Source of the DNA: Bacillota bacterium
Lineage (GTDB): Bacteria > Bacillota > Clostridia > Lachnospirales > Lachnospiraceae
Reading direction: 5' to 3'
DNA: 64,000 nt
Assembly (NCBI GenBank): GCA_023402845.1
Contig: JAEYFP010000041.1
Coordinates: 62,001 to 126,000 of the forward strand
Positions 54,142 through 62,101 of this stretch are shown here, piece after piece. The notes below the pieces were generated by a model. It was not told the DNA's origin, made no database searches, and saw only the letters and a list, made by a program, of their open reading frames with translations. Within the stretch, counting starts at the first letter, position 1. Every line of letters starts with the position of its first letter. The translations under genes were made by a program, and so were the position numbers.

Positions 54142-55180
54142 GATCTTTGCATTGATCTGCATTATTTTTAATCATACCGGCGAAAACGGCTATCTGCTTT
54201 TTCAGGTGACAGATCAGTCTGTTCTTCGTATGTTTTCAATTTTTTTATCAAATCTCTGTAAAATAGGTGTACCTTTATTTTTTATGATATCGGGCGCTCT
54301 TTTAATTCCTAAAAAGGAGTCTCTAAAGGAGCTGTTTGTAAAAAGAGTCCTTCGTATTATAATCATAATCATCGCATTTTCTTTTATCTATTATGTCAGA
54401 TTCTATCTGCAGCATCCGGAATATGGCTTCAATCTATTCTTTTTTGTTAAATTGATTTATTCGGAACCATTTATTACACCGTTTTGGTTTCTATATTCTT
54501 ATCTTACATTTTTGCTGATACTACCTTTTCTCAGACGACTGGCACTTGCCTTATCTGATAAGGAGTATTTATATTTGGGTATACTTGCAGTTGTATTCCT
54601 TTTTCTTATCGAAATACCGGAATATGTGCTGGATTGTGCGATTAATATATCAATTCCGCTGCTTACAACGATTATTATTTTTCCGATGCTGGGGTACTTT
54701 ATTGAAAATCGCCTGCGAAAGGAATTTTTCTCTCATAGGAATTACCTTCTTGCATGGGCTGCCATTCTTTTGAATGGTTGTGCCGGTATTTTGATGACAT
54801 ATTTATATCATAGTAAAACGGGAATCTACGATGTTATATTTGTGGAAAAGTTCAACTTGATTTCGGCTGCCGCCGTATTTTTTATCATCAAATATAACTG
54901 TGGCCGGCTTGGGCAGAGCATTTCTGATGGAGGAACACAGGCTCCTTTTTCAAAGCGGACAGAGCGGGCTATTCTTTATATCGGAAGCTGTACCTTTTGC
55001 ACATATCTGTTTGAAGAAATGCTTCGTATTGATCTTTTAATTAAGATGTTTGCATGGCTTTCGCCGCCGCTGCCGAAATTGCTCGTGTGTGTTTTCTATA
55101 TTGCCTGCATGCTTGCCGCCGGAATAGCTGCTTCCACCGTTTTGAGGCGAATTCCCGGCATGAAGTGGCTTGGACTTTAG
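54110..55180 (+). CDS. Acyltransferase family 3 membrane protein (WecH-like)
   Basis: A 356-residue multi-pass protein with HLEIVRIFALICIIFNHTG, IGVPLFFMISGALL and KRVLRIIIIIIAF at the N-terminus, as in WecH-type O-acetyltransferases. I use ATG 54110 (AAGG 6 bases upstream) rather than ATG 54080, giving the normal short N-terminus. The 32-base overlap with the preceding gene suggests coupled translation. Likely acts on surface glycan sugars; substrate unknown. Confidence 0.83.
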   Translation: MKKNIHLEIVRIFALICIIFNHTGENGYLLFQVTDQSVLRMFSIFLSNLCKIGVPLFFMISGALLIPKKESLKELFVKRVLRIIIIIIAFSFIYYVRFYLQHPEYGFNLFFFVKLIYSEPFITPFWFLYSYLTFLLILPFLRRLALALSDKEYLYLGILAVVFLFLIEIPEYVLDCAINISIPLLTTIIIFPMLGYFIENRLRKEFFSHRNYLLAWAAILLNGCAGILMTYLYHSKTGIYDVIFVEKFNLISAAAVFFIIKYNCGRLGQSISDGGTQAPFSKRTERAILYIGSCTFCTYLFEEMLRIDLLIKMFAWLSPPLPKLLVCVFYIACMLAAGIAASTVLRRIPGMKWLGL

Positions 55181-55204
55181 TGAAGTAATAAAATAAGGAG
55201 GCAG

Positions 55205-56224
55205 ATGAAAAATAAAGTATTTTTTAGAGATATACAGTCTGATTTGATTCGTGTTGTTGCTATGTTATGTGTGATTTTTGTACATATGCCGCCGGATGGT
55301 GTGGAACAATTTTATACACTTTTGAGTCTGGTGTTTTTATCTTGTAACGGGTTGTTTTTTATGCTTAGCGGTAAATATAATTTGAATTTTTGTGGAACCA
55401 GCGGCAAAGAATATCTGAATTATTATATAAAAAGAGGAATTTCTGTGTTAGTGCCATTGTTTGTTTACTCCTTTATTATTTTTTTGTATTCAAACTATTT
55501 GTTAATTCCGCAAAAAGGAATTGTTTCATTTTGGAATGCTTTTATCAGATTTTTCTTGGTAGAAAATGCCTCTACACATGTGTGGTTTGTTTATTCGTTG
55601 ATCGGAATGCTGCTAGGCGCTCCTTTTTTGAGCAAAATGTTAAGGAATTTATCGGAATTTGAGTTGAAATTATTGATCATAATCGGGTTCTTATGGGAAT
55701 TGTTCAGTGTTGTGATTGTACAATATTTTATGGGACTGACATTTACATTTGGCGGCTGGTTTATGACGTCGTGGGTTTTTTACTTTATATTAGGATATTC
55801 GGTTGACCGATTAGTGAAGGAGAAAAATCTGAAGCTGCTTTATCTGTTGGGAGTTGGAAGCCTGATTGTTACGGTTGTTCAATATAAGTACATTCCACAG
55901 TTTCGGTCCAACATTACTGATTTGTCACCTGTTTATACAATAGTAGTGATTAGTATTTATTTATTTTTACAACACATATGTATTATAAGAAATGGAACGA
56001 TTAAATGGTTGATCTCTGTTTTTGCAAAATATTCTTTTGGTATTTACTTCATACATCCTACTGTGATTGCTGAAGTCAGAAAAGTAATTTCGACCAATCT
56101 GACTGATTCAAGTGTTGTCATTTTTATACTGCGATTCGCTGTTACATTAATCATTTCTTTTGCACTGGCTGTAGGTGTGGATACGTTATTAATAAAGCCT
56201 TTAAAAAGTAAGCGCCTAAATTAG
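55205..56224 (+). CDS. Acyltransferase family 3 membrane protein
   Basis: A 339-residue multi-pass protein. SDLIRVVAMLCVIFVHMP, CNGLFFMLSGKYN and YIKRGISVLVPLFVYSFII match the family, with weaker similarity in the second half (FAKYSFGIYFIHP is a typical end segment). AAGGAGG lies 5 bases before the ATG. It ends at an inverted repeat that probably stops transcription, and its stop codon lies in that repeat, so it is the last gene of the CDP-sugar/acyltransferase operon. Confidence 0.84.
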   Translation: MKNKVFFRDIQSDLIRVVAMLCVIFVHMPPDGVEQFYTLLSLVFLSCNGLFFMLSGKYNLNFCGTSGKEYLNYYIKRGISVLVPLFVYSFIIFLYSNYLLIPQKGIVSFWNAFIRFFLVENASTHVWFVYSLIGMLLGAPFLSKMLRNLSEFELKLLIIIGFLWELFSVVIVQYFMGLTFTFGGWFMTSWVFYFILGYSVDRLVKEKNLKLLYLLGVGSLIVTVVQYKYIPQFRSNITDLSPVYTIVVISIYLFLQHICIIRNGTIKWLISVFAKYSFGIYFIHPTVIAEVRKVISTNLTDSSVVIFILRFAVTLIISFALAVGVDTLLIKPLKSKRLN

Positions 56225-56231
56225 GCGCTTA
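56209..56231 (+). terminator. Terminator of the CDP-sugar/acyltransferase operon
   Basis: A near-perfect inverted repeat: TAAGCGCC (56209-56216), loop, GGCGCTTA (56224-56231), extendable through TAA/TTA in the loop. T-rich sequence follows only loosely (TTGCTTATCTGTTT). The convergent gene on the other strand ends at 56275, so it may serve both directions. Confidence 0.65.
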
Positions 56232-56274
56232 TTGCTTATCTGTTTGGGGCTTTAGTAATAGACTGCAAAAAAGT

Positions 56275-57243
56275 TTAATAAATTAACTTCATGGAGATCC
56301 CCTGTGGGTAGTCTCCGTACTTTTCGCCAAACAAGTTGATTCCGCCTATGTGCGGAGCATCTTCTTTGATTTCTATTCTCAGGGAAATATATGCATGTTC
56401 CTGCAGTTTAAGCATATCCAGATTAATCAGGCGGTTTACAAGTCTGCCGTCCAGATATCCCCCGTCTTTTCTGATTGAAAAAGATTTCAAAATTCCATAT
56501 TGGGTACGCCCGTTTGGCCATGCCGGAGGGGTCAGGTTCCCTCTGCGCGCACCGTAATCCCCGGGGGAACAATACGTGGTTATTTCGTGATTGTTCACCT
56601 GAATGGTGATGTCAGAAGGCCAGTTTTCGTGGTATCCGGGTGCTTCTGAGCAGATTTCCATACAAAAAGACAGCTCGTGCAGAGGCAGAAGGGGATTGCT
56701 GATATTGGGAAAACGATATTCGATATAGCCCTTTTGAAACCACAATAATTGTGCGCTTGAGCGTATCGGTGAATAGAAGCTCTTGATGTTGTCATAAGCG
56801 TCTATGATCCCGCTTTCGTTGGCGAGACCACAGGTGGGCAGGATATCGCAAAGGTAATAGTTTCCTATGGGCATGTCGAGTGTAATGGAATTGTCAGCGG
56901 GAGCCGTATCGCTGTCAAAGGTCTGCAGATAAAAGGATTGCATAATACAGGTGCTGACTCTCATTGAGCCGTGTACGCCGGGCTGAGATTCCGTTAATAT
57001 TAATCCGGCATCCTCCAATACTTTGATATGAAGCGCGGTTGAGGAAAACGGAATGTTTAAGGTATCCGCGATTTCCTGAATAGATAAGACGGTATCCTTT
57101 AAGATGTTGAGAATTTTCAATCTGACGGGGGAGGAGAGCGCTTTCCCTATGACTGCTATTTTTTCGTGGTGTTCCATATTACTCAGGTGTAAATTGATGT
57201 CTCTCTCTCCATTGATTTTGACCGGAGCTTTTTTGTGCGGCAT
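56275..57243 (-). CDS. ArsR-type transcriptional regulator with large C-terminal domain
   Basis: A 322-residue regulator. Residues about 25-95 are a winged helix of the ArsR type: AVIGKALSSPVRLKILNIL, SIQEIADTLNIPFSSTALHIKVLEDAGLI. The remaining 225 residues are a beta-rich domain (for example DGRLVNRLINLDML) that I do not recognise but which probably senses a ligand. It is divergent from a sugar ABC transporter and GH2 operon, so it most likely controls that operon in response to a glycoside or its product. AAGGGA precedes the ATG on the minus strand. Its own promoter lies at 57288-57316. Confidence 0.8.
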   Translation of the reverse strand: MPHKKAPVKINGERDINLHLSNMEHHEKIAVIGKALSSPVRLKILNILKDTVLSIQEIADTLNIPFSSTALHIKVLEDAGLILTESQPGVHGSMRVSTCIMQSFYLQTFDSDTAPADNSITLDMPIGNYYLCDILPTCGLANESGIIDAYDNIKSFYSPIRSSAQLLWFQKGYIEYRFPNISNPLLPLHELSFCMEICSEAPGYHENWPSDITIQVNNHEITTYCSPGDYGARRGNLTPPAWPNGRTQYGILKSFSIRKDGGYLDGRLVNRLINLDMLKLQEHAYISLRIEIKEDAPHIGGINLFGEKYGDYPQGISMKLIY

Positions 57244-57287
57244 GGTTTCCCTTCTTTCTTTTATGGTTTCTGTTTTCTGTTGTTAGA

Positions 57288-57316
57288 ATCATACACCTTT
57301 ATTACATAAAAGTCAA
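57288..57316 (-). promoter_or_regulatory. Promoter of the ArsR-type regulator
   Basis: On the minus strand TTGACT (57316-57311), 17 bases, TATGAT (57293-57288). About 45 bases lie between the -10 box and the start codon. Confidence 0.6.
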
Positions 57317-57335
57317 AATAAAAATAAAAAATATA

Positions 57336-57395
57336 TAAATTATAATTTAATAAATGTGCATAAGCGACAAAAATATAGAAGATTAAAATTATAAT
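57336..57395. promoter_or_regulatory. Possible operator: repeated AAATTATAAT in the divergent intergenic region
   Basis: A 14-base perfect palindrome TAAATTATAATTTA (57336-57349) and a second copy of its core AAATTATAAT (57386-57395), 49 bases further on. Both lie in the very A/T-rich gap between the regulator and the lipoprotein gene (57244-57471). No single -35/-10 pair for the lipoprotein gene is convincing there. The low complexity of the region lowers confidence. Confidence 0.4.
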
Positions 57396-57471
57396 ATTGA
57401 AATAATAGATAAAATAATGTATCGTAAATAATGTAATAAATAAAATTTTTTATAAAAACAGGAGGAAAAAG

Positions 57472-58548
57472 ATGAACAAAATGAAAAAGTACATGGCACT
57501 GACGGCGGCAGTTTTGCTGGCCTTATCTCTTGCCGCATGCGGGCAGAGTGATGCACAGCCGGCACAGGCTGAAGCAGGGGCGCAGGCCGAGGGGGAAACG
57601 CCTCAGGAAGACACAAAGCAGGAGAACACTGCGGCAGAGGTTGCAGATCAGGAGGCTGCGGGAAGCGATTTGGAGAGAGTTCTTGAGGGGAAGACAGTAG
57701 GCTTTGCACAGACGGACAGTATGTCTTCTTGGAGAACAACCGAAACGGATTCTATTAAAGAAGCAATTGAAGCAGCCGGTGGTGAGCTGATCGTAAAAGA
57801 TGCCGGCGGCGATATTGCGACACAGGAGACGGATATTCGAGATTTGGCAGCGGCAGGAGTGGACTTCCTTGTTGTGGCGGCACTTGAAAACAATGGGCTG
57901 CAGGGAGCGCTTCAGGAGGCGATGGAAAACGGTATTCCGGTAATTTTGGTTGACCGTGCAATCGACGGTGAGGCGGGAACTCATTTTACAACTGCAATTA
58001 TGTCTGATTTTGTTTGGGAAGGCGAGCAATGTGCAAAGGCTTTGATGGAAGCACTCCCGGATGGCGGAAATGTTGTGATTATCAACGGCGGTTATGATTC
58101 ATCTACTTCCACGGACAGACAGGGCGGTTTTGTTGACGGACTGGATTCCTCCAAATATACAATCATCGCCGAGCAGGATGGAGAATGGCTGATGGACAAA
58201 GCACAGGCGGTCATGGAAAATATTATTCAGGCGCAGGGCGGCGAAAATATTGACGCGGTATTTGCGGTGACAGATGATATGATACAGGGTGCCAAGACTG
58301 CAATTGAAGCGGCGGGACTTAAGCCTGGCGAGGATATCCTTACGGTCGGCATCGACGGAACAAGAGCGGCTTTTGAGGATGTAGCGGCCGGAAAGCAGCT
58401 TGCTTCCTGTACCTGCTCCCCATATTTTGGACCGATTGTGCTGGATACAATTACGAAGATTATGAACGGTGAGACCATTCCGGAAAATATCACAAATGAA
58501 GATACCTTATATACAAAAGATAATGTTGTAATTGAGTTGGGTTTTTAA
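57472..58548 (+). CDS. Sugar ABC transporter substrate-binding lipoprotein
   Basis: A 358-residue exported lipoprotein. The signal peptide ends in the lipobox LAAC with Cys23, followed by an Ala/Glu/Gln-rich linker (24-65) and a periplasmic-binding-protein type 1 fold of the ribose/galactose class (VGFAQTDSMSSWRTTETDSI, VVAALENNG, GIPVILVDRAID, VFAVTDDMIQGAK, TVGIDGT). It binds a sugar outside and delivers it to the permeases encoded downstream. AGGAGG precedes the ATG. A strong hairpin follows the gene, so the binding protein is probably made in excess over the rest of the transporter. Confidence 0.9.
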   Translation: MNKMKKYMALTAAVLLALSLAACGQSDAQPAQAEAGAQAEGETPQEDTKQENTAAEVADQEAAGSDLERVLEGKTVGFAQTDSMSSWRTTETDSIKEAIEAAGGELIVKDAGGDIATQETDIRDLAAAGVDFLVVAALENNGLQGALQEAMENGIPVILVDRAIDGEAGTHFTTAIMSDFVWEGEQCAKALMEALPDGGNVVIINGGYDSSTSTDRQGGFVDGLDSSKYTIIAEQDGEWLMDKAQAVMENIIQAQGGENIDAVFAVTDDMIQGAKTAIEAAGLKPGEDILTVGIDGTRAAFEDVAAGKQLASCTCSPYFGPIVLDTITKIMNGETIPENITNEDTLYTKDNVVIELGF

Positions 58549-58563
58549 AAGATTATACGGACG

Positions 58564-58602
58564 AAAAGAACCACTTCCGTTAAAACCGGAAGTGGTTCTT
58601 TT
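58564..58602 (+). terminator. Intercistronic hairpin (partial terminator) after the binding protein
   Basis: A perfect 16-base-pair stem (58564-58579 with 58587-58602) with a 7-base loop, flanked by A and T runs within the stem ends. The next ribosome site (GGAGG) follows within 5 bases. It would end most transcripts or protect the upstream mRNA. Confidence 0.8.
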
Positions 58603-58615
58603 GAAAGGAGGAAGC

Positions 58616-60124
58616 ATGTCGGAAGTATTATTGGATATCCGAGGCTTGGAAAAGCAGTTCCCGGGTGTAAAAGCGCTGAAGGGAGTGAACTTCAAGGTGA
58701 GTAGGGGGGAAGTCCATGCGCTGATGGGTGAAAACGGCGCGGGAAAATCCACTTTAATTAAAACCTTGACCGGAATTTACCAAAAGGATGGCGGAACCAT
58801 CTGGTTTGACGGCAGACAGATCAATGCCAGAACCCCGATTGAGGCAAATGAAAAGGGGATTTCAACTATTTATCAGGAACTGAATCTGGTACCGTTTCAA
58901 ACCGTTTATGAAAATTTGTTTTTGGGGAGAGAGCCGGGAGGCCATCTTGGAGGCCTGGATCGAGAAAAGATGAAAGAGGAAACAAAAAAAATATTGGAGG
59001 AGCTTGGAATTACGATTGATGTCACAAAGCCCCTGAAGCAGTATTCCACGGCTATTCAGCAGATGGTGGCAATCGCCCGCGCAGTAAGTATTCATGCAAA
59101 ACTTGTGATTATGGATGAACCTACTTCTTCGTTGGATGCAAAGGAAGTGAAAGTTCTGTTTAGGGTGATCAGAAAGCTGAAAAGCCAGGGGATCAGCGTT
59201 GTTTTTATCAGTCATAAATTAGATGAAATATTTGAAATATGCGAAAGAGTAACCGTGCTTAAGGATGGAGAATATGTGTGTGATTATGATATCGGGGAAC
59301 TGGATCAGCTGAAGCTGATTTCTTTCATGGTCGGGAAGAATACGGTATCTCTGGAACGTACTAAAAATAAGTATCACTTTTTAGAAAAACCGGCACTTCT
59401 CAGGGCAACAAATATGAGAAGGGGCATGCGTCTGAACGGAATTGATATTGATATAAAGGAGGGAGAAGTACTGGGACTTGCCGGACTTTTGGGATCGGGA
59501 AGGACGGAGCTGGCAAAGGCTCTGTTTGGAGTTGATTTGCCGGAAGAGGGAGAAATATTTTGGTATCAGAATCCGGCAAGCATACAAAAGCCCTCGGATG
59601 CGATCAGAATGGGGATCGGATTTTGCACGGAAGACAGAAAAACAGAAGGAATTATTCCCCATCTGTCGGTAAAAGAAAATATAACGATTGCGCTGCTTCC
59701 TAAGCTGAGCAGGTTTGGATTTGTTAAGAAAAGGGAGCAGGATGAGATTGTAAAAAAATATATTAAGCGATTAAAAATAAAAACTCCGTCACCGGAGCAG
59801 CAGATTTGCAATTTGAGCGGTGGAAATCAGCAAAAGGTATTGCTGGCAAGATGGATGTGCCTAAATCCGAAGCTGATTATTATGGATGAACCGACAGGAG
59901 GAATTGATATCGGCGCAAAGGTGGAAATTGAGCAGCTTATTCAGGAATTTTCTCAAAGCGGAATTTCGGTGCTTATGATTTCTTCCGAAATTGCAGAATT
60001 GGAACGGAACTGTGATCGAATTTTAGTGATGAGGGATGGGCGCAAAAGAGGAGAATTGGCAGGCGATGAGGTAGATCAAAACAAAATCATGGAAATGATT
60101 GCAAAGGGAGCGGGCGAGGAGTAA
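58616..60124 (+). CDS. Sugar ABC transporter ATPase, two ABC domains (RbsA/MglA type)
   Basis: A 502-residue tandem ATPase. The first domain has Walker A GENGAGKSTLIKTL, signature-like STAIQQMVAIARAV and Walker B LVIMDEPTSSLD; the second has the degenerate Walker A GLLGSGRTELAKALFG, signature LSGGNQQKVLLARWM and LIIMDEPTGGID. This is the family plan of RbsA, MglA and XylG. ATG 58616 has GGAGG 4 bases upstream; the longer frame upstream runs through the hairpin. It energises the two permeases that follow. Confidence 0.92.
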   Translation: MSEVLLDIRGLEKQFPGVKALKGVNFKVSRGEVHALMGENGAGKSTLIKTLTGIYQKDGGTIWFDGRQINARTPIEANEKGISTIYQELNLVPFQTVYENLFLGREPGGHLGGLDREKMKEETKKILEELGITIDVTKPLKQYSTAIQQMVAIARAVSIHAKLVIMDEPTSSLDAKEVKVLFRVIRKLKSQGISVVFISHKLDEIFEICERVTVLKDGEYVCDYDIGELDQLKLISFMVGKNTVSLERTKNKYHFLEKPALLRATNMRRGMRLNGIDIDIKEGEVLGLAGLLGSGRTELAKALFGVDLPEEGEIFWYQNPASIQKPSDAIRMGIGFCTEDRKTEGIIPHLSVKENITIALLPKLSRFGFVKKREQDEIVKKYIKRLKIKTPSPEQQICNLSGGNQQKVLLARWMCLNPKLIIMDEPTGGIDIGAKVEIEQLIQEFSQSGISVLMISSEIAELERNCDRILVMRDGRKRGELAGDEVDQNKIMEMIAKGAGEE

Positions 60125-60129
60125 AACAG

Positions 60130-61083
60130 ATGGATAAACAAAATTATTTGCAATATATAAAAAAGTACAGTGCAGTATTATTGCTGCTGTTGATTGTGAT
60201 ATTGAATTCAATAGTGACTTCGAACTTTTTTAGAATTAATAATTTAAATAATATAATCACGCAAATCTGCCCGATTATTTTATGCGGAATGGGTATGACA
60301 CTGGTTATTTCCACGGGCGGCATCGATATTTCGGTAGGCTCTGTCATGGCTCTGGCCGGAGTGCTGACAGCAAGGCTGATGCCGCAGACCGGATTGTTTG
60401 TGGGTCTGCTGGCTTCACTTGTGGTTTCCGTATTGATCGGATGCTTTACCGGACTTATGGTAGGAAAGCTCAAGCTTCAGGCGATGGTTGTGACGCTCGG
60501 TCTGATGCTTGGACTGCGTGGTGCCGCGCAGGTTCTTTGCGGAGGACGTGATATTTATTTTAACAAGCTTGGAGAATCAGGAAAGCAGCTGGCTCTTTGG
60601 GGAACCCATAAAATCGGAGGCGTGATTCCCGTACAAATTATTCCGATTGTGGTTTCCGTTCTGGTTGTAGGGGTGATTGTCAGCAAAACTGTTTTCGGAA
60701 GGCAGCTTCAGGCTGTCGGAGATAGTATGAAGTCCAGTACACTGGCAGGTATCAATGCACCAAAAACAATGATGGCTGTATATGGACTGAGCGCATTTTT
60801 TGCGGCGTTTGCCGGTGTTTTTCAGGCCGCAAAAACTTCAGTAGCCGCAGGAAGCTCTCTGGGGCAGTTGGCGGAGCTCGATGCAATTGCAGCGGTCGTT
60901 ATCGGAGGTACGCCGATGACAGGAGGAAGGGCGCACGTGCTGGGAACCGTAATCGGTGCGCTGATCATGCAAATGATCACGCTTACTTGTGTAATGAATA
61001 ATATACCGGATCAGTATGCTCAGGTGTTTAAGGCGTTAATGATTGTATTTGCAGTATTTATTCAGAGAGAAGCAGCAAAGTAG
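60130..61083 (+). CDS. Sugar ABC transporter permease (RbsC-like)
   Basis: A 317-residue permease with 8-10 helices of the branched-chain/ribose type (BPD_transp_2). MGMTLVISTGGIDISVGSVMALAG carries the conserved EAA-like family motif (STGGIDISVGS), and GINAPKTMMAVYGLSAFFAA and AAVVIGGTPMTGGRA follow. It forms a heterodimeric channel with the next permease. GAGGAG precedes the ATG and only 5 bases separate it from the ATPase stop. Confidence 0.9.
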   Translation: MDKQNYLQYIKKYSAVLLLLLIVILNSIVTSNFFRINNLNNIITQICPIILCGMGMTLVISTGGIDISVGSVMALAGVLTARLMPQTGLFVGLLASLVVSVLIGCFTGLMVGKLKLQAMVVTLGLMLGLRGAAQVLCGGRDIYFNKLGESGKQLALWGTHKIGGVIPVQIIPIVVSVLVVGVIVSKTVFGRQLQAVGDSMKSSTLAGINAPKTMMAVYGLSAFFAAFAGVFQAAKTSVAAGSSLGQLAELDAIAAVVIGGTPMTGGRAHVLGTVIGALIMQMITLTCVMNNIPDQYAQVFKALMIVFAVFIQREAAK

Positions 61084-61096
61084 GAGAGGGGAACAC

Positions 61097-62101
61097 ATGA
61101 AAATGATTAAAAAAATTTATCATTGTTTTTATTCTAAAAGTACTATTTTAGCATTTTTGTTTTTGGTAACTGCGTCCAGTATTATATTCAGCGATAAAAA
61201 TTTCCTGTCGATGGCCAATGTGCTCAATATTCTTTTGAAAGCTGCTAAAAATGGTGGTTTCCTGGCTCTTGGCATGACTTTTGTAATTTTATGCGCGGAA
61301 ATTGATTTGTCTGCCGGTGCGGTATTTGCATTGAGCGGTGTCGTTATGGGCCTTGTCGGACAAATAAATCCTTTCTTGGGTATCCTTGCGGGATTGATGA
61401 CGGGCGTGATATCGGGTTCATTAATTGGTCTGATGGTCACTAAAATGAGGATTTCCTCATGGATCGCTTCGCTTGCGATGCTGTTTGCTTTAAGGGGAAT
61501 GATATTGATTATTGCCAAAAAATCTGTGGTGATTAGTGGGGATGTTCTTACCTTTGCGAATGCAAAGCTGCTGTCCGGTATTATTCCGGGAATAAAAAGC
61601 GGAATTTCGGTTCTGATACCCATTCTATTTTTGATCACATTCATTTGCATGTACATTTCCAGAAATACAAAATTCGGAATGAGACTTTATGCGGTGGGAG
61701 GAAATTATGAGGCGGCCCGAATGATGGGGATTGATGTGGATCAAATCAAAATCAAAGCGTTTGTATGCGCCGGCTTTATTGCGGCACTTTCAGGAGTGTT
61801 GCTCGCATCCAGCTCCGGGAGCGCGACCTTGAGTGCCGGAAATATTTATGAAACATATGCAATCGCGATGTGCGCAATCGGAGGAGTAAAACTTTCCGGC
61901 GGGGAGGGTAAATTTTCAGGAGCCTTTTTCGGTATTCTCATTTATTTTATTATTAACACAATTTTTACTTATCTTCCCGCCGGTATTTCCGTGCATTGGC
62001 AGTCTGTCATTATGGGTCTTTTAGTGCTGATTTCGGTAGGTGTGCAGACAGAGGCGTTTACGGCTGTAAAAATAAAAAGAAATAAATGGAGAGAAGTATG
62101 A
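61097..62101 (+). CDS. Sugar ABC transporter permease, second subunit
   Basis: A 334-residue permease of the same family: LGMTFVILCAEIDLSAGAVFALSG, RLYAVGGNYEAARMMGIDV and AMCAIGGVKLSGGEGKFSGAFFG. I use ATG 61097 with GGAGAGGGG upstream; the longer frame to 61043 overlaps the first permease. Its stop overlaps the GH2 start (ATGA), tying sugar uptake to hydrolysis. Confidence 0.9.
   Translation: MKMIKKIYHCFYSKSTILAFLFLVTASSIIFSDKNFLSMANVLNILLKAAKNGGFLALGMTFVILCAEIDLSAGAVFALSGVVMGLVGQINPFLGILAGLMTGVISGSLIGLMVTKMRISSWIASLAMLFALRGMILIIAKKSVVISGDVLTFANAKLLSGIIPGIKSGISVLIPILFLITFICMYISRNTKFGMRLYAVGGNYEAARMMGIDVDQIKIKAFVCAGFIAALSGVLLASSSGSATLSAGNIYETYAIAMCAIGGVKLSGGEGKFSGAFFGILIYFIINTIFTYLPAGISVHWQSVIMGLLVLISVGVQTEAFTAVKIKRNKWREV

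Noticed and set aside
57397..57425. TTGAAA...TATCGT as promoter of the binding protein gene
   Set aside because: The -10 box is poor and several equally weak alternatives exist in this A/T-rich stretch, so none is reported.
57389..57739. Minus-strand proline/serine-rich ORF over the lipoprotein signal region
   Set aside because: It is the antisense of the Ala/Glu/Gln-rich linker of the binding protein and has no coding features of its own.
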